Source of the DNA: Streptomyces sp. TRM68416
GTDB lineage: Bacteria; Actinomycetota; Actinomycetes; Streptomycetales; Streptomycetaceae
NCBI RefSeq assembly: GCF_014596915.1
Contig: NZ_JACVWU010000012.1
Location: 1-64,000, forward strand
DNA: 64,000 nt
Direction: 5' to 3'
Below the pieces are notes generated by a model. The model was not told the origin of the DNA. It searched no databases and worked only from the letters and a program-made list of their open reading frames with translations. A program made the translations under genes and the position numbers. Below are positions 50,732 through 60,600 of the stretch, in pieces (within the stretch, counting starts at the first letter, position 1; every line of letters starts with the position of its first letter).

Positions 50732-51861
50732 ACACCCACGAGAGGACCTCCGCGCACCCGGCTCCCACCGCCGCTGTCATCACCGGAATCGGAGCCTGTC
50801 TCCCGCCGCGCGTGGTCGACAACGACACGGTCGTCGCGCGCGGGGCCCTGCGCACGGACGACACCTGGATCCGCGACCGCACGGGCATCGCACTGCGCCG
50901 TCACGCCGACCCCGGCACCAGCACCGGCGACCTGGCCGTCGGCGCGGGCCGGGCGGCGCTCGCCTCCGCCGGAGACACCCGTGCCGAGATGCTCCTGCTG
51001 GCCACCAGCACACCCGACCACCCCTGCCCCGCCACCGCGCCCGCGGTCGCCCACCGGCTGGGGCTGGGGACCATCCCCGCGTTCGACATCTCCGCCGTCT
51101 GCTCCGGTTTCCTGTACGCGCTCGCCACGGCGGCGGCCCTCGTGCGCAGCGCCACCTGCTCGGCGGTCCTGGTGATCGCCGCCGACACCTACACCACCAT
51201 CGTCGATCCCGCGGACCGGGAGACCGCGCCGATCTTCGGCGACGGCGCCGGAGCCGTCCTGGTGCGGCAGGGCACCCCGGACGAACCAGGAGCCGTCACC
51301 GCCGTCGACCTCGGAGCCGACGGCGGCGGCAGCGACCTCATCACCGTCCCCTACGGCGGATCCCGCCATCCGCACCATCTGCCGCCACCCGAACCGGCCG
51401 CCCGCTACTTCCACATGCGGGGCCGCGCGGTCTACGCCCACGCGGTCCGCCGGATGACCCAGTCCGCGGGCGACGTCCTGCGCCGGGCCGACTGGGCGCC
51501 GGACACCGTCCGGGCCTTCGTCGGCCACCAGGCCAACCAGCGCATCCTGGACTCGGTGGCCGACCGCCTGGGCATCGCGCCCGCCCACCGGTTCGGCAAC
51601 ATCGCCGAACTCGGCAACACGGCCGCCGCCTCCATCCCCCTGGTCCTGGCCGACCCCGCCGTCCACCAGACCGTCGCACCCGGCGCGCGGTCCCTGCTGA
51701 CCGCCTTCGGCGGTGGACTGACCTGGGCCTCCGTCGCGCTGAACTGGCCCGCCGCCGTCCCCCGGTCCGAAGCACCGCCCGCCGGCCTGGACACCACCCC
51801 CCTGTGCACGCCCGACCTCTCAAGGAGCCACCCGTGGACCGCGTCTACGACCGCCTCGTGA
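50728..51861 (+). CDS. 3-oxoacyl-ACP synthase III (KAS III), copy 2
   Basis: The 377-residue FabH-type enzyme has Cys125 in SAVCSGF, His267 in VGHQANQ and Asn297 in LGNTAAAS, so its triad is intact. The HQANQRI block is the canonical ACP-docking motif, in contrast to HQPNPVL in copy 1, which suggests that copy 2 is the true initiating FabH and copy 1 has another acyl partner. The 3' end overlaps the ACP gene by 28 bp. It overlaps the SDR gene by four bases. Confidence 0.9.
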   Translation: MNTHERTSAHPAPTAAVITGIGACLPPRVVDNDTVVARGALRTDDTWIRDRTGIALRRHADPGTSTGDLAVGAGRAALASAGDTRAEMLLLATSTPDHPCPATAPAVAHRLGLGTIPAFDISAVCSGFLYALATAAALVRSATCSAVLVIAADTYTTIVDPADRETAPIFGDGAGAVLVRQGTPDEPGAVTAVDLGADGGGSDLITVPYGGSRHPHHLPPPEPAARYFHMRGRAVYAHAVRRMTQSAGDVLRRADWAPDTVRAFVGHQANQRILDSVADRLGIAPAHRFGNIAELGNTAAASIPLVLADPAVHQTVAPGARSLLTAFGGGLTWASVALNWPAAVPRSEAPPAGLDTTPLCTPDLSRSHPWTASTTAS

Positions 51862-52103
51862 CCCTCCTCACCGACAAGTTCGAGGTCGCCCCCGAACGCA
51901 TCGGCCCCGAAGCCACCCTCGACGACCTGGAACTGGACTCCCTCGCCGTGGTGGAGTTGTACGTCACGCTCCAGGAGGAGTGGAGTATCCCGCTCGACGA
52001 CTCCGCCGCCCGTGCCGATCTCACCGTCGCCGAGGTGGCCCGGTCGGTGACCGCGCTTCTGGACGAACCGGCATCCGCGTCCGGGCGCGAGGCCGTGCAG
52101 TGA
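51834..52103 (+). CDS. Acyl carrier protein
   Basis: The 89-residue ACP has the phosphopantetheine site Ser36 in LELDSLAVVEL, an acidic helix II, and the usual four-helix pattern. It carries the growing acyl chain of this operon. The GTG lies six bases after CAAGGAG, within the end of the KAS III gene. A longer ATG-started frame from 51804 would add 10 non-conserved residues. The stop overlaps the GTG of the KAS II gene. Confidence 0.92.
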   Translation: MDRVYDRLVTLLTDKFEVAPERIGPEATLDDLELDSLAVVELYVTLQEEWSIPLDDSAARADLTVAEVARSVTALLDEPASASGREAVQ

Positions 52104-53314
52104 GTGACACGATCGCCGTCACCGGCATCGGCCTGGTGACACCCGCCGGTGTCGGAACCGAACCCACCTGGAAAGCCGTGTGCGCGGGCAGCCCCACCGC
52201 ACAGTCCGACCCCACCCTCGGCGGCGGCCCGGTGACCATGTCCTGCCGGGTACCGCCCCTGGCACCCGGACCGGGACGGCTCTGGCGCTTCGACCCCGGC
52301 ACCCGCTTCCTGCTCACCGCCGCCCGGGAAGCCCTCGACACGGCCCGTCTGCACCCCGGCGCATGGGATCCCGCACGCGTGGCCGTGGTCGTGGGCACCG
52401 CCGCGGGCGGCATCGGCACCCTCGAAACCCAGCACCGCAAACTGCTCACCACCGGCCCCGGCGTCGTCTCGCCCATGACGCTGCCCGCGTTCCTCCCCAA
52501 CATGACCGCCGGCCATCTCGCCCTCGAACTCGGCGTCACCGGCCCTTCGCTGCAGACCTCCACCGCCTGCGCCTCGGGGGCCACCGCCCTCATCACCGCC
52601 TGTCTGCTCCTGCGGTCCGGGGCCTGCGACATCGCCCTCGCGGGCGGCACCGACGCCATGGTCACCCCGCTGTGCGCCGCCGCCTTCGCCAAGATGGGTG
52701 CCCTGTCCCAGCGGAACCACGATCCCGCCGGCGCCTCACGCCCCTTCGACAAGGACCGCGACGGCTTCGTCCTCGGCGAGGGGTGCGGGATGCTCGTCCT
52801 GGAACGCGGGCGGCACGCCACCGCCCGCGCGATCCGCCCGCTGGCCCTTCTCGCCGGCCACGGCAGTACCAGCGACGCTCACCACCCCACGGCACCGCAC
52901 CCCGAAGGGGCAGGGCTGCGCGCCGCGACCACGGCCGCCCTGGCCGGGACGGGCGCCGGTCCCGACGACGTCGACCACATCAACGCCCACGGCACCGGCA
53001 CCGCGCTCAACGACGCCGTGGAAGCCACCACGATCCGCGAGCTCTACCACCGCCGACCGCCATCGGTCACGTCCGCCAAGGGAACCCTGGGACACACCAT
53101 GGGGGCCGCGGGTGCCGTCGAGGCCGCCCTCACGGTACTGACCGTCGCCCACGGCACCGTGCCGCCCACCGCCAACTTCACCGCACCCGACGACACCACC
53201 ACCGGCATCGACGTCGTGACCGCGGCCGGCCGCTCCCAACCCGTGCGTCTGGCCCTCAGCCACTCCCTGGGCTTCGGCGGACACAACACGGTCCTGGCCT
53301 TCGCGGCGCCCTGA
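52100..53314 (+). CDS. 3-oxoacyl-ACP synthase II (KAS II/FabF-like)
   Basis: The 404-residue elongating condensing enzyme has Cys157 in STACASGA, His297 in NAHGTGT, Lys327 and His332 in SAKGTLGHTMGAAG, and GFGG near the end. It would extend the acyl chain on the ACP with malonyl units. No chain-length-factor partner is present, so it should act as a homodimer as in fatty acid synthesis. The GTG start overlaps the ACP stop. It is the last gene of the operon; 349 bp without a gene follow. Confidence 0.92.
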   Translation: MSDTIAVTGIGLVTPAGVGTEPTWKAVCAGSPTAQSDPTLGGGPVTMSCRVPPLAPGPGRLWRFDPGTRFLLTAAREALDTARLHPGAWDPARVAVVVGTAAGGIGTLETQHRKLLTTGPGVVSPMTLPAFLPNMTAGHLALELGVTGPSLQTSTACASGATALITACLLLRSGACDIALAGGTDAMVTPLCAAAFAKMGALSQRNHDPAGASRPFDKDRDGFVLGEGCGMLVLERGRHATARAIRPLALLAGHGSTSDAHHPTAPHPEGAGLRAATTAALAGTGAGPDDVDHINAHGTGTALNDAVEATTIRELYHRRPPSVTSAKGTLGHTMGAAGAVEAALTVLTVAHGTVPPTANFTAPDDTTTGIDVVTAAGRSQPVRLALSHSLGFGGHNTVLAFAAP

Positions 53315-53663
53315 CCAGCAGGGCACCGCCGGCCCCCACCGACGCCGGCCGGGGCGGGGTGCGGGACGCCTTCGCGATCGAGATCACCGACTGAGTCCGG
53401 GCGCGGCCGGGGCGCTGCGGCGCCCTCCCCGACCGGGGCACGCTGCCCGAGGCCTCGATTGACCAGGTCGCCGACGGTGTGGCGGTCGCCGTTGTCCTTC
53501 CGCTCTGCGGCGCCTGAGTGGCGCACAGCGGCCGTATCCGCACTTCCTCCCGGCCCGGCTCGTCCCGGCCGTTCCCCTCGAGTGCCTCGCGCAGGCCGCA
53601 ATGCGCTACTCACATGTGCGGACTCCCGCACGGCCGTGCGGGCATATGCGGGAGGATGGTGGG
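53315..53663. other. Right boundary of the island; no gene seen
   Basis: These 349 bases follow the biosynthetic operon. They contain GC-rich imperfect hairpins that may terminate it and, at 53625-53642, a perfect 18-bp palindrome CCCGCACGGCCGTGCGGG just upstream of the HAD gene. No tRNA, attachment-site repeat or transposase remnant was recognised. Confidence 0.5.
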
Positions 53664-54533
53664 GTGACGTCAGCTACTCGACAGCCCGAGACCCCGGCCG
53701 CCGCCCTCCCGCCGCGGCTGATCGCCACCGACCTCGACGGCACCTTGCTGCGGGACGACAAGTCGGTGTCACCGCGCACCGTCGCGGCCCTCGCCGCCGC
53801 CGAGGAGGCGGGGATCGAGGTCTTCTTCGTGACCGGCCGGCCGGCCCGCTGGATGGATGTCGTCAGCGAGCACGTCCACGGCCACGGCCTGGCGATCTGC
53901 GGCAACGGCGCCGCCGTGGTCGACCTGCACGGCGGTCCCGGCACCCACCGGTTCGTGAAGGTGCGCGAGCTGGCCCGGGAGAACGCGCTGGACGCCGTAC
54001 GGCTGCTGCGGGAAGCGGCGCCGGGCACGCTCTACGCGGTCGAGCAGACGTACGGCTTCTACCAGGAGCCGGACTACCCGAAGCTGCACATGGAGATACC
54101 CGACGCGCTCGCCCCGGCCGAGCACCTCCTGGCGCCGGACGCGCCCGGTGCCGGTGAGCCGGTGCTGAAGATCCTCGCCTACCACCCCGACCTCGACCCG
54201 GACGCCTTCCTCACCCTGGCCCGCCTCGCCCTGGGCGACCGCGCCAACGTCACCCGTTCCAGCCCCAGCGCCCTGCTGGAGATCAGCGGACCCGGCGTCT
54301 CCAAGGCCAGCACCCTCGCCCTGTGCTGCGCCGAGCGCGGCATCTCGCACGAGGAGGTCGTCGCCTTCGGGGACATGCCGAACGACGTCGAGATGCTGAC
54401 CTGGGCCGGCCGGTCGTACGCCATGGGCAACGCCCACCCCGACGTACTCGCCGCCGCCTCGGGGCACACGGTCGCCAACAACGACGACGGCGTGGCGGTC
54501 GTGATCGAGCGGCTGCTGGCGGAGCGGCGCTGA
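53664..54533 (+). CDS. HAD superfamily Cof-type phosphatase
   Basis: The 289-residue protein is a Cof/IIB haloacid-dehalogenase hydrolase with ATDLDGTLLRDD, FVTGRPARW, the motif III Lys in GVSKASTL and FGDMPNDVEM. It is a paralogue of the HAD protein after serS but with a different cap domain (residues 90-200), so the substrate probably differs. The GTG has GGGAGG eight bases upstream. A perfect palindrome in front of it may be an operator. The substrate is unknown. Confidence 0.9.
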   Translation: MTSATRQPETPAAALPPRLIATDLDGTLLRDDKSVSPRTVAALAAAEEAGIEVFFVTGRPARWMDVVSEHVHGHGLAICGNGAAVVDLHGGPGTHRFVKVRELARENALDAVRLLREAAPGTLYAVEQTYGFYQEPDYPKLHMEIPDALAPAEHLLAPDAPGAGEPVLKILAYHPDLDPDAFLTLARLALGDRANVTRSSPSALLEISGPGVSKASTLALCCAERGISHEEVVAFGDMPNDVEMLTWAGRSYAMGNAHPDVLAAASGHTVANNDDGVAVVIERLLAERR

Positions 54534-54555
54534 GGTTCCGCCCGGGGGTCAGGCC

Positions 54556-55614
54556 CTAACCAAGGGGTACGCCCCGGGACGTCAGCCAGGGGCCCGGGTC
54601 CACCGCCGACCCCGTCTCCGGGGTGACCCGCACCTCGAAGTGCAGGTGCGGGCCGGTGGAGTTGCCGCTGGTGCCCGACTGGCCGAGCCACTGCCCGGGG
54701 CTCACCCGTTCCCCCTGGTCGACGGCGACGGCGGCGAGGTGGGCGTACTGCGTGTAGTAGCCGCCCGCGTGCTCCACCACGACTTCGATGCCGAAGGGGC
54801 CCCCGCAGGACACCCGCGCTACGCGTCCCGCGCCGACCGCCCGCACCGGCGTGCCGATCGGCACCGCGAAGTCCTGTCCGGTGTGCCGGTTCGCCCACCG
54901 CGCCCCGCCGCTGCCGTATCCCGCGGACAGCTCGTACGTCTCCAGCGGCGCGACCCAGGGTTGCGTGAAGCGCGTCCGCGGCTGGTCCAGCCGTACGGCA
55001 CCACGGCACGCGCCCGCGGCCACGGAGGCGTCGGCCCGGTCCTGCAACTGCTCGCGGGCCTCTTCGAGCTTGTCCTCGATGCCCTTCTTCAACACGGCGA
55101 GTTCGGTGTTGCGCCGGTCCAGTTCCCGCCACGCCGACGCGGCCTTCTCCTCGTCCGCGGCGAGCCGCGCCTCGGCCCGCCGACTCTTCTCGACGGCGTT
55201 GTCGACCGCCAGGTTCGTCCGGGAGAAGACGTGCTGACCCCGCATCAGCTCGTCCGGGCTCTGCGCGAGGATGATCTGCGCGGTGATCGGCATTCCGCCG
55301 CCATCGCGGTACTGGGCGCGCGCGATCCGGCCGAGGTCCTCGTGCAGGGCGGCGATCTCCCCCCGCTCGCGGTCGAGGAGCGTCTCCAGCCGCCGCGCGC
55401 GGGTCCGCTGCTCCGCCGCCTCCCGCAGCCCCGCCTCGTACTGCTGCGTCGCCACGGCCGCGTCCTCGTACAGCCGCGCCACCTGCGCACTGAGCCCGGA
55501 GTCGGCTCCGGAGTCGGCTCCGGTGTCCGCGGCGTCGGTCGGGCGGGCCGCGAGCACGGCGAACGCGCACAGCAGCGCCGGAACGAGCAGCGGGTGACGG
55601 CGGGATGAGCGCAT
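54556..55614 (-). CDS. Secreted M23-family peptidase with coiled-coil region
   Basis: The 352-residue protein has a Sec signal peptide (about 1-28), a long coiled coil (about 35-195, Glu/Arg/Ala-rich, EnvC/NlpD-like) and a LytM/M23 zinc peptidase domain (about 230-345). Zinc ligands are His and Asp in NRHTGQDFAVP and the HxH in GPHLHFEVRV. It should cleave peptidoglycan cross-links outside the cell, or activate an amidase. The coiled coil suggests control by a membrane partner. Start: ATG at the signal peptide. Confidence 0.92.
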   Translation of the reverse strand: MRSSRRHPLLVPALLCAFAVLAARPTDAADTGADSGADSGLSAQVARLYEDAAVATQQYEAGLREAAEQRTRARRLETLLDRERGEIAALHEDLGRIARAQYRDGGGMPITAQIILAQSPDELMRGQHVFSRTNLAVDNAVEKSRRAEARLAADEEKAASAWRELDRRNTELAVLKKGIEDKLEEAREQLQDRADASVAAGACRGAVRLDQPRTRFTQPWVAPLETYELSAGYGSGGARWANRHTGQDFAVPIGTPVRAVGAGRVARVSCGGPFGIEVVVEHAGGYYTQYAHLAAVAVDQGERVSPGQWLGQSGTSGNSTGPHLHFEVRVTPETGSAVDPGPWLTSRGVPLG

Positions 55615-55709
55615 GTCAGCGATCCTGTCGCGCGCCGGGACGGCACGTCCTGTTCACGTCGTACGGCCGGGGGAACGGTTGCTCCGGACGGACGAGAGGC
55701 GGGTGAGCG

Positions 55710-55794
55710 GTGGGTGCCTCAGTGCGGTGCGTGTCTCAGTGCGGTGGGTGCCTCAGAACGGTGCGTGTCTCAGCGCGGTGGGTGCCTCAGTGCG
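55710..55794. repeat. 17-bp tandem repeat, five copies
   Basis: Units alternate between GTGGGTGCCTCAGTGCG and GTGCGTGTCTCAGTGCG, giving a 34-bp higher-order period. The last copy contains the stop codon of the histidine kinase gene, so the array grew out from the gene end. Confidence 0.9.
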
Positions 55795-57526
55795 GCGCCT
55801 GCCACACCACCGTCGTACCGCCGCCGCCGTCGCCGATGCCGGGGCCGTGCCAACTCTCGCCGCCTAGCGACTCGGCACGGCGTTCGAGGTTCTTCAGACC
55901 GCTGCGTCGGCCGCCGTCGGGGATGCCGATGCCGTCGTCGGCGACGGTCAGCCGGACGCCGGGGCGGCCGTCGGGAAGGGTCGCGGTGGCGTCGACGACG
56001 ACGTCGATCCGCGTAGCCTCCGCGTGCCGGAAGGCGTTGGACAGGGCCTCGCGCAGGGCGGCGATGAGGTTCTTGCCGGTGAGCTCGCCGACCAGGGTGT
56101 CCACGGGGCCGAGGAAGCGGTAGGAGGGCTTGAACCCGAGCGGCACCGCGGCCGTGTTGATCTCGCGCAGCACTCGGGTGCGCAGCCCGGACGGGACCTC
56201 GGCGGGCCCCTGCTGCAGGGCGAAGATCGCGGTGCGGATCTCCTGGATGGTGACGTCGAGTTCGTCGACCGCTTTGCCGACGCCCTCCTGCACCTCGGGC
56301 ACGACCGACCGGCGCTGTGCGCTCTCCAGCATCATCCCGGTCGCGAACAGCCGTTGGATGACGAGATCGTGCAGGTCCCGGGCGATGCGGTCGCGGTCCT
56401 CGTAGACCGCGAGCCGTTCCCGGTCGCGTTGCGCCTCGGCCATCATCAGCGCGAGCGCGGCCTGCGAGGCGAACTGGAGGGCGAGGGTGCGCTCGGTCTC
56501 CGTGAACGGACGCTCCCCCCGCACGCGGGGCGTCACCAGGCTGCCCAGGACCCGGCCGTCGCTCTGCAGCGGCAGCATCATGATCGGCCCGTAGCCGCGG
56601 GCGAGTTCGCTCGTGATCCGCGGGTCGGCGCCCGCGTCGTCCAGGAAGACCGCCTGTCCGGCGAGGAGTTCGGCCACGATCTCGCTGTCGGGCGGGACGA
56701 CCGTCCCGAGCGTGCCGGTCGGCCGGTCGGCGGCCACGGCGGCGATCTCAAGACCGCCCTCGTCCGCGGGAAGCAGTACGAGGCCGACGGCCGAGCCCGA
56801 CAGTCTGCGCGCCTGCTCGGCGACCACCTGAAGGGCGTCGTCGGCATCCCCGCCCGACAGCAGCGCGGTGGTCACCGCCACGGACCCGTCGATCCAGCGC
56901 TCACGCTGCTGGGCGGCCTCGTACAGGCGGGCGTTGCCGATGGCGATCCCGGCCTCGGTGGCGAGCACCCGGACCGTGTTGAGGTCGTCGTCGTCGAACC
57001 GCTCCCCGTCGCGCTTCTCGGTCAGGTACAGGTTTCCGAAGACCTCCCCCTGGACGCGGATGGGTACGCCGAGGAACGTGCGCATCCGCGGATGGTGCTC
57101 CGGGAAGCCGCACGAGCGCGGATCCTCCGTCAGGTTCGCGAGTCTGAGCGGCTGTGGGGTGGGGGTTTCCCCGGTCGAACGCGCGTGAGTCCGGGGAAGG
57201 ATGAGCGCGCCCAACAGCCCCTTGTGGCCGTCGGGGAGCCGCCCGATCCGGCGGGCGGTCGCCGCGTCGACCCCGTGGAAGACGAAGTCGGCCAGACCGT
57301 CGCCGTCCTCGTCCAGGACGCCGATGGCCGCGTACCGGGCGTCCGTCAGCGAGGCCGCGGTCTCGCAGATCCGGTCGAGCGTGGAGTGCAGCTCAAGACC
57401 GCTGCCGACGGACCGCATCGCCGCCAGCAACCGCGACAGCCGCGCCACCGGCTCGGCCGACCCGCCCGACTCGTCCGGCAGGCCGGGAGGAGGGAGCGAA
57501 GGGCCGGAGGACGGTACGTCAGGCAT
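55787..57526 (-). CDS. GAF-domain sensor histidine kinase (DevS/DosS-like)
   Basis: The 579-residue cytosolic kinase has two GAF domains (about 45-195 and 210-360), a HisKA_3 dimerisation helix with the phospho-His in RIARDLHDLVIQRLF (about 388), and a HATPase domain (about 480-579; ALSNAFRHAEA, VADDGIGIPDGG, GLKNLERRAESLGG). This architecture matches the DevS/DosS family, which senses redox state or gases through haem in the first GAF; a haem ligand cannot be assigned by eye. Next to the cydABCD operon, a respiration-linked signal would fit. No response regulator is adjacent. Confidence 0.9.
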   Translation of the reverse strand: MPDVPSSGPSLPPPGLPDESGGSAEPVARLSRLLAAMRSVGSGLELHSTLDRICETAASLTDARYAAIGVLDEDGDGLADFVFHGVDAATARRIGRLPDGHKGLLGALILPRTHARSTGETPTPQPLRLANLTEDPRSCGFPEHHPRMRTFLGVPIRVQGEVFGNLYLTEKRDGERFDDDDLNTVRVLATEAGIAIGNARLYEAAQQRERWIDGSVAVTTALLSGGDADDALQVVAEQARRLSGSAVGLVLLPADEGGLEIAAVAADRPTGTLGTVVPPDSEIVAELLAGQAVFLDDAGADPRITSELARGYGPIMMLPLQSDGRVLGSLVTPRVRGERPFTETERTLALQFASQAALALMMAEAQRDRERLAVYEDRDRIARDLHDLVIQRLFATGMMLESAQRRSVVPEVQEGVGKAVDELDVTIQEIRTAIFALQQGPAEVPSGLRTRVLREINTAAVPLGFKPSYRFLGPVDTLVGELTGKNLIAALREALSNAFRHAEATRIDVVVDATATLPDGRPGVRLTVADDGIGIPDGGRRSGLKNLERRAESLGGESWHGPGIGDGGGGTTVVWQAPH

Positions 57527-57606
57527 GAGCTGAGCCTAATTAGTCCCATTTGCCACGGAAAGTCGAGGCAGGACGGCCGGGTCGAGGACGCCGACCGACA
57601 CGCACC

Positions 57607-57648
57607 GGCCACCGGGCACCGGGCACCGGGCACCGGGCACCGGGCACC
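57607..57648. repeat. 7-bp tandem repeat, six copies
   Basis: GGGCACC is repeated five times perfectly (57614-57648) after one imperfect copy. It lies between the histidine kinase start and the cydCD stop. Confidence 0.9.
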
Positions 57649-57660
57649 TGAGCGGAGCAC

Positions 57661-60600
57661 TCAGCCCGCCGCGACGAGCAGATCCACCTCCTCCTCCCGC
57701 TCCACCATCGCCCGCAACAGCCCCTCGACCGCCGCCAGCTCCGCGTATCCGCCCCGCTGCACCACCCGTCCCTCGTCCAGCACGACCACCTCGTCCACGG
57801 CCTCAAGACCGGCCAGCCGATGGGTGATGAGCAGCGTCGTACGGCCCTCGGTGGCCGCCAGCAGATCGGCGGTGAGCGCGTCGGCCGTGGGCAGGTCGAG
57901 GTGCTCGGCCGGTTCGTCGAGCACCAGCACGGGGAAGTCGGCGAGCAGCGCACGGGCCAGCGCCAGCCGCTGCCGCTGGCCGCCGGAGAGCCGTGCCCCG
58001 TGCTCGCCGACCAGCGTGTCCAGACCGTCGGGCAGGCCCTCGGCCCAGTCCAGCAGCCGGGCGCGGCGCAACGCGTCGCGCAGTTCGTCCTCGGTGGCGT
58101 CCTTCTTGGCGAGGAGCAGGTTCTCCCGCACCGAGCTGTCGAAGAGGTGCGCGTCCTGGGCGCACAGGCCGACCAGCCGCCGTACGTCGTCGCCGTCCAC
58201 GGCGGCCGCGTCCACGCCGCCCAGCGTGTACGAGCCCGTGTCGGCGTCCAGGAACCGCAGCAGCGTCTGGGCCAGCGTCGTCTTGCCCGACCCGGACGGT
58301 CCGACCACGGCGATCCGGCGGCCCTCCTCCAGGGTCAGGTCCACACCGGCGAGCGCGTCCCGGTCCTGCCCCGCGTGCCGTGCGGTCAGCCCCTTGAGCG
58401 CGACGGGGAACGGCGACACGGGCGCCTGCCGGGGCCGCTCCGGCTCCCGCACCGGCTCGGGCGCGTCCAGCACCTCGTACACGCGCTCGGCGCTCCTGCG
58501 CACCCGCTGCCGGTACTGCACGGCGAGCGGCAGCCCGAGGACCGCCTCGAAGGCGGCCAGCGGGGTGAGCACCACGACGGCCATCGCCACCCCGCTCAGC
58601 CGCCCGTCGGCGACGCCCTGGGCGCCCACGAGGGCGGCGAGGGCGACGGTCAGTCCGGAGACCAGTGCGGTGAGCCCGTCCCCGAGCGCGGTGGCACCGG
58701 CGGCCCGCGAGGCGATCCGGGTGAGCGTCCCGTCGGCCCGCCGTGCCTCGGCGGTACGGGCGGGCAGGGCGCCGGCGACCGTCAGCTCCGCGGTTCCGGT
58801 GAGCAGGTCGGTCACGCGCGTCGCCAGCACCCCGCGGGCGGGGGCCAGCCGGCGCTCGGCACGCCGGGCCACGGCACCGGTGAGCAGCGGGACGCCGACG
58901 CCGGCCGCCAGCAGACCGACGGCGAGCACGGCGCCGGCCTCCGGCAGCAGCCAGGCGGTGAAGCCGACGGAGGCGGCGGACACCACGGCGGCGGCACCGG
59001 CGGGCAGCAGCCAGCGCAGCCAGTAGTCCTGGAGGGCGTCCACGTCGGAGACAAGCCGCGACAGCAGGTCCCCCCGGCGGGTCGTGCGCAGTCCGGCGGG
59101 GGCCAGCCGCTCCAGTCGGCGGTACACGGCGACCCGGGTGTCGGCGAGCATCCGCAGCACGGCGTCGTGCGACACCAGCCGCTCGCCGTACCGGAAGACG
59201 GCCCGCCCGATGCCGAAGGCGCGCGTCGCCGTCACGGCCACCATCAGGTACAGCACGGGCGGCTGCTGCGAGGCCCGCGAGATGAGCCACCCCGAGGTGG
59301 CCATCAGGCCGACGGCACTGCCGAGGGCGAGGCTTCCGAGCAGCAGGGCGAGGGCGAGCCTGCCGCGGCGGGCGCCGGACAGGGCGCGGACACGGGCGAG
59401 TACGCCGCCTGCGGCTGCCGGGGGCGCTGTCTCCGCCTCGACGGCGGGGAGTTCGGCGCCGTCAACGACGGGGCGTCCGGCGTCCTCGGCGACGAGGCGA
59501 CCGGCGTCCTCGGCGACGGGGAGTTCGGCGTCCTCGGCGACGGGACGTCCGGCGCCCTCGATCGCATGCGCGGCAGACGCCTTGGCGGCGACGGTGGTCA
59601 CCAGGTCGGGTGCCGCGGGCTCCGCCAGCCGCACCACCCGGTCCGCGATCCCCAGCAGTGCGGGCCGGTGCACCACCAGCAGGACCGTCCGTCCCACCGC
59701 GAGGCGGCCGACCGCCGCCACGACCTCCGCCTCGGTCTCCCCGTCCAGCGCGGCCGTGGGCTCGTCGAGCAGCAGCACCGGACGGTCCGCGAGGAACGCC
59801 CGGGCCAGTGCGAGCCGTTGCCGCTGCCCGGCGGAGAGTCCGGCGCCGTCCTCGCCGAGCACGGTGTCGGCCCCCTGGGGCAGCCCGGCCACGAACTCCC
59901 GCGCCCCGGCCTCCTCCAGCGCCCGCAGCACGGCGGCGTCATCCGCGTCGGGACGCGCCAGCCGTACGTTCTCGGCGATCGTCCCGGCGAACAGCTGGGG
60001 CCGCTGCGGCACCCATGCGATCCGCGACCGCCACTGCTCCAGGTCCAGCTCCGCCAGATCGGTGCCGCCGACGCGTACCTTGCCCTCGGTGGGCCGCACA
60101 AAGCCCAGCAGCACGTTGAGCAGCGTGGACTTGCCCGCACCGCTCGGCCCCACGAGCGCGACCGTCTCCCCGGCCTCGACGGCGAAGGACACCTCCGACA
60201 CGGCATCCCCGGACCGGCCCGGATAGCGGACCGTCACGCCTTCGAAGGCGACGGAACCGGAGGGCACCGGCGCGGTTCCCGAGACCGGCACCGGCGTCTC
60301 CAGCACCTCGAAGATCTCCTCCGCCGCCGCGAGCCCCTCCGCCGCCGCGTGGTACTGCGCGCCCACCTGGCGCAGCGGCAGATAGGCCTCGGGCGCGAGC
60401 ACCAGGATGACGAGGCCGATGTACAGGTCCATCTCGCCGTGGACGAGACGCATGCCGATGGTCACGGCGACCAGCGCGACCGAGATCGTCGCCAGCAGTT
60501 CCAGTGCGAAGGAGGACAGGAAGGCGATCCGCAGGGTGCGCATCGTCGCCCGCCGGTAGTCGTCGGTGATCCGCCGGATCGACTCGGCCTGGGCCTTGGC

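Noticed and set aside
45932..53314. Calling the operon a type II aromatic polyketide cluster
   Set aside because: There is a single KAS II with an intact Cys and no chain-length factor, cyclase or aromatase. The enzymes resemble fatty acid synthesis instead.
36190..53663. Island as an integrative element with attachment sites
   Set aside because: I found no integrase, excisionase, replication or transfer gene, no tRNA at either edge and no obvious direct repeats. Accessory status rests only on gene content and remembered synteny.
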